Shown here piece after piece: positions 1-12,989 of a stretch of 64,000 nt of DNA. Source of the stretch: Cacajao melanocephalus (lineage: Eukaryota > Chordata > Mammalia > Primates > Pitheciidae); the NCBI GenBank assembly GCA_963573385.1, contig CAUYLG010017819.1, forward strand, positions 1-64,000, written 5' to 3'. Under the pieces are notes generated by a model, which did not search any database, was not told where the DNA came from, and was given only the letters and a program-made list of their open reading frames with translations. Numbering within the stretch: the first letter of the stretch is position 1; each line of letters starts with the position of its first letter. The position numbers were made by a program, and so were the translations under genes.

Positions 1-163
1 GAGTACTCAGTTAAACTGAAGTTGCCTTTACCTAGCATTCCCTGGTTAAGTGCTGTAGGTTGTGAACTCTGTATAGACATCTTTGTATCTAATTGTTTGG
101 CTAAGAGTAGGTTTAATAAATGTATCTGGTTTCTGTGGTAAAAAAAAAAAAAAAAAAAAAAAA
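1..163 (+). pseudogene. 3' end of a probable processed retrocopy (parent not recognised)
   Basis: Unique-looking 3' UTR-like sequence runs to a canonical AATAAA at 115-120. About 20 bases later a pure run of 24 A begins (140-163), and unrelated DNA follows. A poly(A) signal at cleavage distance from a genomic A-run is the hallmark of an L1-mobilised cDNA. The body lies left of the window, so the parent gene cannot be named and no coding part is visible. A terminal exon followed by a chance A-run is less likely. Confidence 0.55.
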
Positions 164-271
164 GCAAGATGTATATAGCATGAAAAGGGGGAGAAGCCCT
201 TTAGACCATGTGGCCAGGTACAGCCCTACGAGGTAGTATCACTTCAATAGATACTTAAATGACAAGTATCT

Positions 272-645
272 TTGTCTTCTCTTGCTAATAACTGAATACC
301 TGAAACTGGGAAATCTGTAAAGAAAAATATTTCTTACGGTTATGGAGGCTGAGAATTCCAAGGTCAAGGGGCTGCACCTAGGGTCTCTGCAGTTTCAAGG
401 CGGCTCAGGGTATCGCATGGTAAGGTTGCCGTGTGTGCTAGCTCAGCTGTTTTCCTCTTGTTGCAAAGCCACCAGTCCCGTTCCCAAGGTAATGCATTAA
501 TTCATGAATGGATTAATCCATGCATGAGGGCAGAGCCCTCATGATCCAAACGCCTCTGAAAAGCCCCACCTCTCCATACTGCAACATTGGGGATCAGGTT
601 TCAACGTGCGTTTTGGAGAGGACAAATATTTAAGCCATAACAACA
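272..645 (-). mobile_element. MaLR LTR, MST/MLT1 type, antisense
   Basis: Reads as the reverse complement of a MaLR LTR. It starts with the 'ctaataactgaatacctgaa' type 3' end, then a wound-down 'tggaggctgagaattccaag' motif, then a 'gagggcagagccctcatga' block, and closes at 'aagccataacaac'. Diverged, with no open reading frame. Solo LTR. Confidence 0.7.
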
Positions 646-647
646 AG

Positions 648-1290
648 TAAAGCCAGGCCAAGAGCACAGAGCATTTCAGGCAGAGGAAACCTCAAGTGCA
701 AAGTCCCATAGGCTAGACCAGACTCAGACATGCTCAAGAACAAGCAGGACACTTGTGTGAGGTAGAAGAGGTAGGCAGGGACAAATCCCCTAGAACCTTC
801 TAGAACATAGGAAAATGTCTGGACGTTGTTCTAAGTAATTGGGGAGGCTTTATTATTATTATTTTTCTTTTGCGACTAGGTCTTGTTCTGCCACCCAGGC
901 TGGAGTGCAGTGGAGGGACCATAGCTCACAGCAATCTCGATCTCCCAAGTTCAAGCGATCCTCCCACCCTCCCACCTCAGCTTCCTGAGTAGTCGTGGTG
1001 GTACAGGCACTGTGCCACCACACATGGCTATTTTTTTTTTTTGGTAGCAATGGGGGTCTCAATTTGTTGCTCAGGCTAGTCTCAAACTTCTGGGCTCAAG
1101 CAATTCACCTGCCTCAGCCTCCCAAATTGCTGGGATTACAGGCATGAGCCACCAACCCAGCCTGAAAAGCCTTTTATTGGGGTGTCTTAACAAGGGATCA
1201 TAAATCAGATTTCAATTTCTAAATGTTTGCCCTGGCTGCAATGTGGGTAATGTTTATGGGGTTGGATGGTGGGCAAGGAAGAGGACAAAA
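648..1290 (+). mobile_element. Ancient dispersed repeat (family not assigned), split by an Alu
   Basis: Contains the phrase 'gcatttcaggcagaggaaac' then 'caagtgcaaagtccc', and resumes after the Alu at about 1165. The same phrase type recurs near 19.1-20.5, 46.25-46.46 and 59.4-60.4 kb, always in the same orientation. It is one old interspersed family, and I cannot name it with confidence. Confidence 0.4.
849..1164 (-). mobile_element. Alu (AluJ-like), antisense
   Basis: T-rich start, then 'ccacccaggctggagtgcag', a dimeric Alu body and an end at 'gagccaccaacccagcctg'. It is strongly diverged, which suggests an old J-type copy. It is inserted in the ancient repeat on either side. Confidence 0.85.
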
Positions 1291-1380
1291 ATATTCAATA
1301 GGACCAAGAGTCCATATAAGATAATACTGCCTTTGATAAAGCCTCAGTAACATTTTTGATTGACCTTACACACACAAGCA

Positions 1381-2087
<707 letters not shown>

Positions 2088-2109
2088 TCGTTGGTATTTT
2101 CGGAATGGA

Positions 2110-2703
2110 TTTATAGTTTTTCAGAGAGACAAAACATGGATGGATGGATAGATGGATGGATGGATGGATGGATGGATGAATGGATGGAGGGATAGAGATG
2201 AGGGGATTGATTAGGGGAATCAGCTCACACAATTCGGAAACTGAGAAGTCCCATGACAGGCATCTGCAAGCCAGAGACCCAGGGAAGCTGTTAGTGTGGT
2301 TCTGTCCCAGCTACAGGTCTCAGAATTAGGGAAGCTGATGGTGTTACTCTCAGTTCAAGACAGCAGGTCTGAGAACCTAGGGAACCACCGCGTCAGGTCC
2401 TGGAGTTCAAAAGCTGAAGAACTTGGAAAAGTTCTTCCAAAAGCAGAAGAAGGGTGCCCCAGCTCCAGAAGAGAGCTAAAGAATTTGTCTCTCCTCTGCC
2501 TTTTTGTTCTATCTGGGCCATCAGCCATTTAGATGGTGCCACCCACACTGTATGAGAGCAGATCTTCCTTACTCAGTCCATTGCTTCAAATGCCAGTCTC
2601 TTCCAGAAACACCCTCACAGAGACACCAGAAATCATGCGCTACCAGCTATCTGTGTGTCCCTTGATCCAGTCAAGTTGACACCGAAAATCAACCATCACA
2701 GGA
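2110..2703 (-). mobile_element. LTR-like repeat (MaLR/ERVL type), antisense, with a TGGA expansion
   Basis: Diverged copy of the family that also lies at 51866-52286. It has 'cagagagacaaaac', 'tctgcaagccagagacccag', 'cctttttgttctatctgggc' and ends 'aaaatcaaccatcacagg'. Its left third contains the tetranucleotide array at 2137-2190. The exact family name is uncertain. Confidence 0.5.
2137..2190. repeat. (TGGA)n microsatellite
   Basis: About thirteen tandem TGGA units with a few interruptions (TAGA, TGAA), inside the LTR-like repeat. Probably length-variable. Confidence 0.95.
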
Positions 2704-3821
2704 TTTCTCGATTGCTTGGCAGAGTTCCATCATTTCAGACTTTCTAGTGTCTTAAAGTCATAATTCTAATAAATGAATGTACCATTTTACCCTTCTAGGA
2801 GCTAAGAAATGGCTCAATTGACTGTGAAGAATTGAGAGTGTCAGCTGGCCAGGCAACCAGGGAGACACTTTGCTGACTTCCACCGTGCACACACACTGCA
2901 TGATTATGTCTGTGAAATACCGAAGAACGGGCTTGCTCTGCAACATCCAAACATGTGGCCACCATTCACAGATAATGTCCTTTGGGAAGGGTGTGGGTAT
3001 GGATGGAGAATGGTCAGGCCTAAGAATATGGGGCTATAAGACAGCAAGGCTAGAAAGTATCTGTCCTTTCATTTTTTAATTTAATTACTTTATTTTTTGC
3101 ACTAATGGTTTGCACTCACATTGAGGAACTGAGACTGTTTTTCAGACTTTTGGCTTACTGATGACCTTCTGTTCATAAAAGGATAGAAGCACAAGAAGCT
3201 GTTTAATATAAAACATACTAAAATTTTATTTTCTGTCTCCTTGGATATAAAGTTTCCACTTATCTTAGGTTTAAGTACCTACTCCTCCACAGAGAGGGAC
3301 CTTGTGCGCATAGATTGATATTCCAGGATGAAAACAGAACCTTCTAAAACTAGGAACTCACGGAGCAGGAAGACGGTGCTTGTTCCTGATGGCATGTAAA
3401 TCTAGATTCACTTCTAGCTGGAAGGAGGCAGGCCAGAAATTCAGAGTTGTAGGTCCTTGGCCTGGGTGGATGTGCTACAATGTGAACCATAAACCTCCAT
3501 CACTTATCTTGGCAGATAGAAAATTGGAATTTTGGAGGAAAGTTTCACATCAGGCACTCAGACCCAATAAATACTCCCTCTCCTTGCAGAGCTATCGAAC
3601 ACTCTGCACTCCATTTATCAGGCTACCCAAGGATGCTTGGAACGTGTTGACCGGAGCCACCACCAGCACTTGCTGATGGCCCTTTGTGGTACCACCACTC
3701 ACTTTCTCTACTGAGTTCTTTCTTCTTCCTTCCCTTTTGTTCTCGACTTCCCTAGGTTCTCGACACCTGTGCAGATTGACTTGGTGCCTTGGTGCCTGCT
3801 ATGAAAGCTCATGCCCTCCCA
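2704..3821. other. Unassigned intergenic sequence
   Basis: No gene, no recognisable young repeat and no credible open reading frame. Short frames of up to about 98 codons are at chance level and lack any family signature. Base composition is ordinary and slightly AT-rich. Confidence 0.5.
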
Positions 3822-4236
3822 CATTCATATGTCAAAGCACAATCCCCAATACGATGGTATTTGGACATGGGGCCTCTGGGAGGTGATCAGGTTTAGCTGT
3901 TGGTAAAGGTGAGCCCCCTGTGACTGGATTAGTGCCCTTATAAAAAGACACAAGCGAGCTTTCTCACCCTCCTTCCACCACATAAAGATACAATGAGAAG
4001 ACGGCCATCTGCAAAGTAGGAAGCAGCCCCTCACACGCTGTAGGCAATCATAACACAATGAAAGTATTGTGTTGGCACTATCTGGTCCAGGAGCAGCTGG
4101 ACCTCCCAGAAAGACATGGGGTTGGCCTGCACCTGGATCCTGAACTTCCCAGCTTCCATAACTGTGAGAAATAAGCGTCTGTGTTTAAGCCACACAGTCT
4201 ATGGTAACTTTTTATAGCAGCCTTAAACTACTAAGA
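3822..4236 (+). mobile_element. MaLR LTR, MST/MLT1 type, sense
   Basis: Starts 'attcatatgtcaaagcacaa' and passes 'gatggtatttggacatgggg', 'ggattagtgcccttataaaa' (the LTR promoter region) and 'ctgtgagaaataag', then ends 'agcagccttaaactactaag'. It holds a stretch near 4030-4115 not typical of the LTR. Confidence 0.75.
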
Positions 4237-4279
4237 TGGTGCCAAGACCGTGAGATGGCGCTAGAGAAGAGAGAAGACA

Positions 4280-4490
4280 AACACAGGCTCTTAAGCGGTT
4301 CAAATCCTTGCTCTTCCACTTGTCGACCATGTGGTTTGGGGCAGAGCTGAATCTCTCTGTGGCTCAGTTCCCAATCCGGAAAATGAGACTTCTATTCTAT
4401 CAAGGTAGAGATGAGATGAGAGCACGTGTTCAATTAGATGGGATCAAACACAAGGTAGAGGAACTTAATAAACGTCAATTGTTATTAAAG
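4280..4490 (+). mobile_element. MIR element, sense
   Basis: Diverged MIR core: a 'ttcaaatccttgctcttcc' block followed by 'ctctctgtggctcagttccc' and 'aaaatgaga'. Short and old. Confidence 0.55.
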
Positions 4491-4689
4491 CTATTGCACT
4501 AGAAGAATTGGGTTAAATAAAATGCAATCTCTCACCAGAAGTTGAAAATCTAGCCTGTGAGATAAAGAGACACTTAATTGTAATACGTGGCACTTGGCAA
4601 AAGGTGACAAATACTATTATATAATCAGTATATGGAAAAAACACCATGAAAGCTGCAGTAGATTAAGAAGAGCTGCAAATTCCTTATCA

Positions 4690-5135
4690 CTGCTTTCATC
4701 AAGAGCTGGAGTCTAGTTCCCCTCCCCTTGACACTGTGACCTATTGACAAACAGAATGAGGCTGAAACCACTCTGGGTGTCTTGTAAGGCGAAACCATGA
4801 AAAGCCTTGCAGCTGCTTCCTGATTCTCATGGGGTACTCATTTTTGGAACTGAGCCGCCATGCTGGGAGGTGATACCTATGGGGGCTCCAGTTGATCAGC
4901 CCCAGTTGAGCACCCAATGTTAGCCATAGGAGTAAGCCATCCCGGAGAGGCCAACCCAGCCAGCTCCCAGGTGACTTCAGCTGTTCCAGTGACCACCCAT
5001 AACCTTGTGATGCAGAAGAATGCCCAGTCAACCCACAGAATTGCAAGAGAAAATACCATTGTTGTTTTCATCATTAAGCCCTAAGTTTTCAGGAGTTCGT
5101 TATGCAGCCATAGATAAACCAAACAGTTCAGGAGA
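4690..5135 (+). mobile_element. Old MLT1-type LTR, sense
   Basis: The block 'acagaatgaggctgaaacca' and the terminal part 'aagccctaagttttcaggag', then 'gttatgcagccatagataa', match the 3' half of an older MLT1 LTR. Diverged; the 5' boundary is approximate. Confidence 0.5.
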
Positions 5136-5614
5136 GAAGAGTTCATTTCAAGTCAAGTGATCGTGGAAGGTTCCTAGAAGTGGGATTTGAGAATATCCTG
5201 GGAGGGAAGGACTGTGACAAGAGGCTCACAGGAAAAGGTCATTCTAAAGAGAGGAAGGAGTTAGAGCAGAACCCAGAGGGGGGCAAAGGCAGGCTGCAGG
5301 TGGTACCCAGCAAATGGACCTGAGCTGCCTGAGCAGGGGCTGGGAGAAATGGGCTAAGGTCAAGAGAGCCAAACTGAGACGGCTGCTCGTTCCAAATCAT
5401 GGCAGCTTTGGGGACGGGCTCTTTTAATTGCCAGGAAGGAAACCTCATTCCTGCTTTTCCAGGTAAAAGGGGTTTATGGGAAACAATGGGATTTTATGAG
5501 TTAGGGAGACAAGAATCTGTGGAAAGAATAAAAACCAAAGAGCAGCTGGACCTCCCAAAAAGACACTGGAACTGGAAGTTTCTCCAGATTCCCCAGCGGC
5601 TTCCCATCACAGGT
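5136..5614. other. Unassigned intergenic sequence
   Basis: No gene or confidently recognised repeat. A 96-codon open frame across 5399-5689 shows no motif and runs into the following L2, so it is taken as chance. Confidence 0.45.
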
Positions 5615-5952
5615 ACAGCACAATCCTACGCCCTTCCCATGGTCTCTGAGGCCCATGGCATGATGCCCTTTCCCTGGCTACTTCCATGATCTGATTTCCT
5701 TACACTGCCTCCTTCACTCACTCTGCTGCAGTCACACTGGATTCCTTGCTGATCTTTGAACAGCACACTCTGGGATCAGCACTTTTGTACTCAGGTCCTG
5801 CCACCGGGATTGTTCTTCCAGATATTTACATGGCTCCCTCCTCTTCACTGAGGCCTCTGTGGCCTCCTCAAGAGTGAGAGCTTCTTCCCACCACAGTGCT
5901 CTTGCCTGCTCTATTTTTCTTCCCAGCCCAGTATTACTGCCTTTAAAAAACA

Positions 5953-6248
5953 TCTGGCCAGGTGCGGTGGCTCACACCTGTCATCCCAGCACTTTGGGAG
6001 GCCAAGGTGGGCAGATTGCTTAAGCCCAGGTGTTCAAGACCAGCCTGGGCAACATGGCGAAAACACACCTCTTAAAAAATACAAAAAAGTCAGCCGGGTG
6101 TGGTAGCATGGACCTATGATTCCAGCTCAGAGGCAGAGGTGGGAGGATGGTTTGAGCCCAAGAGCTGGAGACTACAGTGAGCCATGATCACACCACTGCC
6201 CTTCAGCCTGGGCGACAGAGTGAGCAAGACCCTGTCTCAAAATATACA
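5953..6248 (+). mobile_element. Alu, sense
   Basis: Starts 'ggccaggtgcggtggctcac' and ends 'ctgtctcaaaatatacacat'. First of two head-to-tail Alus within an L2. Confidence 0.9.
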
Positions 6249-6255
6249 CATATCT

Positions 6256-7261
<1,006 letters not shown>

Positions 7262-7262
7262 G

Positions 7263-7584
7263 TATTAGTCTGTTTTCATACTGCTGATAAAGACATACCC
7301 GAGACCGGGCAATTTACAAAAGAAAGAGGTTTAATGAACTTACAGTTCCATGTGGTTGGGGAGGCCTCACAATCAGGGCGGAAGGTGAAAGGCACATCTC
7401 ACATGGCGGCAGACAAGAGAAGAGAACTTGTGCAGGGAAACTCCCCTTGATAAAACCATCAGATCTTGTGAGACTTATTCACTATCATAAGAATAGCACA
7501 GGAAAGACCTGCCCCCAATTGTGGGAATTGTGGGAGCTACAATTCAAGATGAGATTTGGGTGAGGACACAGCTAAACCATATCA
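7263..7584 (-). mobile_element. THE1 LTR, antisense
   Basis: Clear reverse complement of a THE1 LTR. It begins 'tattagtctgttttcatact' and passes 'gataaagacatacccgagac', 'ggaggcctcacaatcagggc', 'cacatggcggcagacaagag' and 'ataaaaccatcagatcttgt', then ends 'agctaaaccatatca'. Nearly full length for this LTR and only moderately diverged, which fits an anthropoid-age insertion. Solo LTR; no internal region adjoins it. Confidence 0.92.
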
Positions 7585-8565
7585 CTTTGTGAATAAGACA
7601 GTTTACTGACGGAAGAGGACGCACAAGACCAGTTAGGAAGCCATAGCAAGAGTGAGCTGATGAGGACTCACATGAAGCCAAGGTCAGTGATGGTGAGGAG
7701 GAGTAGGAGCAACTGGGCCTTGAACCTGAAGCTGTCTATCAGGCAGGTGATGCTGCTGGAGTTCAGCAAAGCACACAGTCCAGAAGTTATAAAGACATGG
7801 GTTAAAATTATGGGGTACAGAGCATAGCAAGAGATTAGCCAAGATGGACATTTGGGGGAAATCTCTTACATGGAAAGAGCTGAACAAAGAAGAAAAACCT
7901 GAATATACTTATATAGATGGGTAGAAACTCAGCAAATCACAGAACCCCATAAAAACAGAGAATTATTTTCCTCACTTATTCTTATTCTCAGCAGCACCAA
8001 CCCAGAGGTTCTGCATGAGACCCCACTCTGTTCCAAGCTCCAAGCTTTGAGTCTGTTTTTCTACAGCCAGTAATGTTATTTCTTGGGAATCCACAACATT
8101 CTAAAAATACATTCATCAGGCTGCAGCGCCACAATTAGTAAAGCTGCTGTCCCAGGAAACCCTCATCATCATTTTGCTTAGATCAGAGAGGGGATTAACT
8201 TTGATGTCTGTCTGAACCCTGTGTGATACACCACTGGCGGTCTGCTCCCTGCAAGCATTCAATCGTCACATCCAAGGGAAGAAGGAGAAAGTGCCAGAGA
8301 GGGGCCCAACCCAATTTTTTTCCCCAGTGACTGAGATGAAAATACACACACTAGGACTGCTGACATATTTGACTTGCATTCCGTCTCCTTACATCCCTGG
8401 ATCTCTCTCTCCCTTTGTACAAGTACGTTCCCGCAAACTCAAACTTCGTTTAGCTTTCCCAAACATTAGCACAGTGATGACACCCCAAGTGCTTTCATCC
8501 ATGCCATGTGTAGGAGGTAATTATGTTAATTTCTGTATCTATTAGTACTCCTGATGGCATGCCAC
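7585..8565. other. Unassigned intergenic sequence
   Basis: No exon-like open frame or recognised repeat. The 84-codon frame at 8291-8545 shows no signature. Confidence 0.45.
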
Positions 8566-8745
8566 TGAAACTGACTCTAACTTAAGTCCAAAGGGAGTTT
8601 GTTGGAAGCATAGGGTGGCCTGCGGAATATAATGAACACTCAAGAATCAGACTGCAAGGAGAAATAACCAGGGAAGCTCCAGGGTTACAGGCAAGTGGGA
8701 GGTACACAATAATCACATCAGAACATCAGCAATGGAAGACAGTGA
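8566..8745 (-). mobile_element. Fragment of an old MLT1-like LTR, antisense
   Basis: 'actctaacttaagtccaaag' with 'gggagtttgttggaagcata' resembles the antisense 3' end of the same old LTR family seen at 10345-10735 and, in sense, at 33420-33890. Confidence 0.35.
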
Positions 8746-8847
8746 CTGCATTTTTTCTGGGAGAAAAAGAACAACTGGACCAAAATGTGGATCACCTCCA
8801 CACCCAGGCAACACAAGCTCCATGATGTTGCAAAGCATTGTAGATTG

Positions 8848-9065
8848 GTGCTTAAGAGCAGTATCTGGAACTAGCTAGGCTGGGTTTGAATCCTGGCTCT
8901 GCCATTTACCAGCCATGTGACCAAGTTATTCTCAGTAGCCCCAGCTTCCCTTTCTGAACATGGGAATACCTATCCACAGGTATTGATGAGCAGTAAATGA
9001 GCAAACCTGTGATACTGACTACAGAGGGCAAATGTTCTACAAATCTTGATGTTAGTATTGATTAG
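8848..9065 (+). mobile_element. MIR element, sense
   Basis: Good MIR body: 'gggtttgaatcctggctctg', 'ccatttaccagccatgtgac', then 'gatgagcagtaaatgagc'. Confidence 0.8.
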
Positions 9066-9169
9066 GAATACACAGGGCCCCTGAAATTGCAGTGTATCCA
9101 AAAATGCCAAGATGAGAGGTCATTCTCCAAAAGACATCAGGAAATTTTATTAAGGGAAACTGGGTGGCC

Positions 9170-9335
9170 AAAAAAGCAATTACTATCCCTCCGCCAGACT
9201 ATGGACACCATGAGGACAAAAGATTCTGCTGTTTTCCTCACTGCTGTGTTCACCAGCAGCTGAAAGTGTCTGGCATGTTGTGCCTGGCTCAATGAGCCAT
9301 TACTGAATTCACGAATACTGAATGATTCCTTCTGT
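9170..9335 (+). mobile_element. L2 LINE 3' UTR fragment, sense
   Basis: 'ggacaccatgaggacaaaag', 'ctgctgtgttcaccagcagc' and a final 'cacgaatactgaatga' match the L2 3' terminus. Confidence 0.6.
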
Positions 9336-9954
9336 GTTCCCAATCAACTGTACAATGTTTTGCATGGGAGCAGGCACACAATAAGTATTTACTGATTTAA
9401 TTGATAAGTCAGTGGGAAAAGAAAAACTGGAGGAGTGTGATTTTCTCAGAAATAGGGAAAACACTGGAATCAAGGAGATGAGCTTGCATTTGGCAGGACT
9501 TGGTGGCAAGTCCGTGATAGGTAACTGTGTTTCTGGGGTTGATGTCAGTTTTCTATACAAATGATCTAGACAGGCTAATCATTTCTGCTGGTCAACTGAT
9601 GCCTTTAGATCAGCATGAAGGGGACAAGAGAAACCACGAGTCACTTGGCACATCACCTTGGAGAGGGAGTGGCTCATCGGCCACAATGGACCTGTCCCTG
9701 CCTTAGAGGCACTCCTGGTACCTCACCAGGACGCCCTATTCTCCTGGCAACCCTCCTTACTGGCTTGCAGGTACCCATGGGCAGGGCTTGGCTGGTCATC
9801 CTACCAAGCTTGCTCATGGAGACAGCAAGATCTCACGGAGGAGCATTTCAGGTCAGACATCACAAGAGTCATGACCTCAGCTAATGCTGTGTGACCTCAA
9901 GAGAGTTCTGGTCTCTGGCTGTCAGTGACCAGATCTATAAAATAGAGTAATCCT
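9336..9954. other. Unassigned intergenic sequence
   Basis: No gene or confidently recognised repeat. Two overlapping open frames at 9615-9894 (89 and 78 codons, different frames) have no motif and are treated as chance. Confidence 0.45.
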
Positions 9955-10268
<314 letters not shown>

Positions 10269-10344
10269 ATAGTGTAATCCTTGCCTTGAAGCTCAGGGAG
10301 GTGTTATGCAAGTGGAATCACATCCTCAGAGATTTCATCTGGAA

Positions 10345-10735
10345 TTCCTGTTGTAAAAGAACCCAACTCAAACTTGCTTCAGAGAAAGGGGCACTATTGG
10401 CTGATGTTACTGAGCAGTCCAGGTAGGGGGAGACTTCCTTTGAGATGCAGCTGGCGCAAATGTAACATTAGCATCTGGTTTCTCCCCATCTCTCAGCCCT
10501 CCTTCTGCTGTACTGACTTCCTTCTCAGTCCCTAAATGACGGTCCCCAGTAACTGGAGCCTCATTCGCTCAAGTTCAAATCCAACTTCCCAGTAGCTGGG
10601 ATAGATGATGGTTGGCTCAGCTTGGGTCATGTGGCCAGGAGGATGCAACCACATTGGCTGCTCAGGACTGATTCCTAATCAATACTAACCTCAAGACTGA
10701 GTCCTGGGTGCCAACCAATCCCTGTGACAAGGAAG
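10345..10735 (-). mobile_element. Old MLT1-like LTR, antisense
   Basis: 'aacccaactcaaacttgctt' near the start, 'tctcccca' and 'ggcactattggctgatg' in the middle, and 'cttgggtcatgtggccagga' with 'accaatccctgtgac' near the end match one old LTR family in reverse. Boundaries are approximate. Confidence 0.45.
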
Positions 10736-10929
10736 CTTGGACAGGCCCTTATGCTTAACTCTCAGAGCTGGGAAGAAGTAGGATGAGGACGGGGAGCCCT
10801 AGTTTCTCTCATGGGCCAAGAGTGGGAAAGGAATGGGTCCCAGAAAGATATCTGGTGTACTATTCACAGTAAAAAGGGAAGTGGCTGCTGGGCTGCTAAA
10901 ATGACAGATGCCCACTACACCCGACCTGG

Positions 10930-11218
10930 GTATTTTCTTTTCTTTTCTTTTGGGACAGAGTCTCCCTCTGTCACCCAGGCTAGAGTGCAGTGGCATGACC
11001 TGCACCTCCTGGGTTCCAGGTATTCTCCTGCCTCAGCCTCCTGAGTAGCTGGGACTACAGTAGCACGCCACCACGCCCGGCTAATTTTTTTGTATTTTTA
11101 GTACAGATGGGATTTTACCACATTGGCCAGGCTAGTCTCAAACTCCTGAACTCAGGATCCACCCGCCTCAGCCTCCCAAAGTGCTGGGATTACAGGCGTG
11201 AGCCACCGCGCCTGGTCC
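10930..11218 (-). mobile_element. Alu, antisense
   Basis: (TTTTC)n head, 'gggacagagtctccctctgt', and an end at 'gagccaccgcgcctggtcc'. A short piece of the right arm is deleted around 10998-11005. Confidence 0.92.
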
Positions 11219-12129
11219 TCACCTGGGTATTTACCATCGTGTGATATAAAGCCGGTGTCACAGGTTCCCTCTGTGCTATGAAGTCTTCTGTCCTCACCCT
11301 AACAAGCTGCTGTAAGTGCCCGAGGAGCAGCTGCCACACTGCACAGTCATCTGTCTTCCTCTTCAGAACTTCTATAGCTGGCAGGACCAAAACACCTGTT
11401 GGCAGCAGGCCATGTCGGTCATTAGTTATCTTTTTATGGATATGTTCTATCTCTTCGTCTATGTAACAGGATCCTGGAGAGCAGGGGTCACATCTTATTT
11501 ATCTTTGTGTCCCCTTAGCACTCTACCTGGTTTTTGGGGCATGGCAGATAGTCTATGAATCTGGGGAGAGATTGAATAACTGATTTACATGCTTGTGGAG
11601 CCACAGAGGTAGACGGTAGCTTGATGCAACTACAAGATTACAAAGAAAGAGGAAACCCGTGCTCTTCAAACTATTTTGAAACGCTTGTAAATCTGTGTGG
11701 ACTAAATAATACTGCTGGGGTCAAGATAGATTTCCTCTTTGCTCCCCAGGCCCAGCTGCCTGCATAATTCCTATTTATAAAGGCGTGGAGGCCCAAGGAA
11801 TCTGCCTCTCAGCTGCCCAGTCTCCCTGGGCAGGTCACATTCAGGCACAGCCCCTCTGTAAGGCAGTGAGGTGCAGAGGTAGGAGGATGACAATCTAAGG
11901 AAGACTTAACAGGTATCTGTCCTCAGTGGCCCCCACCCAGACACGACGGCAGAGCCCCGTGGCCCCATGGAAGGGACTGGGCGCCGGCTTTCTCCCTTGG
12001 CCTGATCCCTGTCTAATCATTCATAACCCCGACATCCCAGCACAGGGAACAGGGAGGGAGGATGGATGCAAAAAGAGAGGAAAGATATACTCTCGGATGC
12101 TGAAACAACGTTCTTCTTAGGCTAGTTTT
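11219..12129. other. Unassigned sequence upstream of the SMIM20 CpG island
   Basis: Contains diverged L2/MIR-like pieces near 11450-11575 ('tggagagcaggggtcacatc', then 'tttgtgtccccttagcactc') and otherwise no recognised element. CpG density rises only at the right end. Confidence 0.4.
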
Positions 12130-12960
12130 GGTGCAGAAGCCCCGCAGCTCCGGTTTTAGAATCCCCCAGCAGGCCCTCTTGGTCCCGAGATTCGCCCCTT
12201 TGTCTCTCATACCCACAAACCTCCCTCAAGAAGGACAAGGGACTAGTCCAAAGCCGCGGTTCCCTCTCGGGTAAAAGAAGCCGACTGACAGAAGGCTTAA
12301 CTGCGCGAGCCACAGAGAGCATCCGGCGCATGGCGGGCAGTCGCTAAATCAGAAATTAACGAGGGAAGGACGAGAAAGCTGGCTGGTGAAGAGGATGAAA
12401 AAGGAGGTCTGGAGGGTGCTGGGTGGAGGTGCTGAGGGAGGAGCCGGGTCGAAGGAAGGGAAGCAGACAGAACAGGGCCCGCGGGAATCGAGAGCAACAA
12501 AGCAGCTCCAACCTCTCTTCACAGCCTGCCTCCGGCCCGCACAGCCCCGCAGCGCGGGGAAGGCGGAGGGCCGGGTCCAGGTCCCTATCTGTGACCCCAC
12601 CCCTCCCTGGCTCCGCCCAGCCTAGCACTGAGGTCCCGCCTCTGACTCCACCCCTGCCTCTCGCCCCGCCCCTCCTCCTCGTCCCTCCCCCAAGGCCCGG
12701 AAGCGAAAGCCGCTCCGCCTCTTCCGAGTGGGGTCACTGCCCGACTGTTGGTAGCCAGGTTTCCGAGAGTGTGGGGCGGTTGGCGGGTCAGGGCAGCCCC
12801 AGGCCCGGCGCCATGTCCCGGAACCTGCGCACCGCGCTCATTTTCGGCGGCTTCATCTCCCTGATCGGCGCCGCCTTCTATCCCATCTACTTCCGGCCCC
12901 TAATGAGATTGGAGGAGTACAGTGAGTGACCTCTGACCCCGCGCGGTGACCTGACCCCCC
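12130..12960 (+). promoter_or_regulatory. SMIM20: CpG-island promoter and 5' UTR of SMIM20
   Basis: CpG dinucleotides become dense from about 12.13 kb and fade just after exon 1. No TATA box lies near the start codon. Several GC boxes (ccgcccag at 12615, ccccgcccc at 12664) and CCACCCC blocks lie within 250 bp upstream of the ATG. An ETS/GABP-type site CCCGGAAG is at 12696-12703 and a second GGAA core, in reverse (CTTCCG), at 12721-12726. ETS/NRF-2 sites with Sp1 boxes are typical of housekeeping genes for mitochondrial proteins, which fits SMIM20. The start site itself cannot be fixed from sequence; about 12.70-12.76 kb is my inference. Confidence 0.75.
12813..12921 (+). CDS. SMIM20: SMIM20 (MITRAC7; phoenixin precursor), coding exon 1
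   Basis: SMIM20 is a small mitochondrial inner-membrane protein. It binds newly made COX1 in the MITRAC complex and stabilises it during cytochrome c oxidase assembly. Its C-terminus is also the source of the peptide hormone phoenixin. This exon encodes residues 1-36 and the first base of codon 37. It starts [13 protein letters not shown] and has one hydrophobic segment at about residues 7-27, followed by a basic and acidic stretch ending LEEY. The ATG sits in a fair context (GCC before it) and gives exactly the 67 residues known for the family. The donor GTGAGT follows at 12922. The frame is also open for 130 codons upstream inside the CpG island, but the family length favours 12813. Joined to 26340-26396 and 27163-27200 (204 nt including stop). 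Confidence 0.97.
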
Positions 12961-12989
12961 CCCAACACACATCCCTCTCCGTGAGCTCC

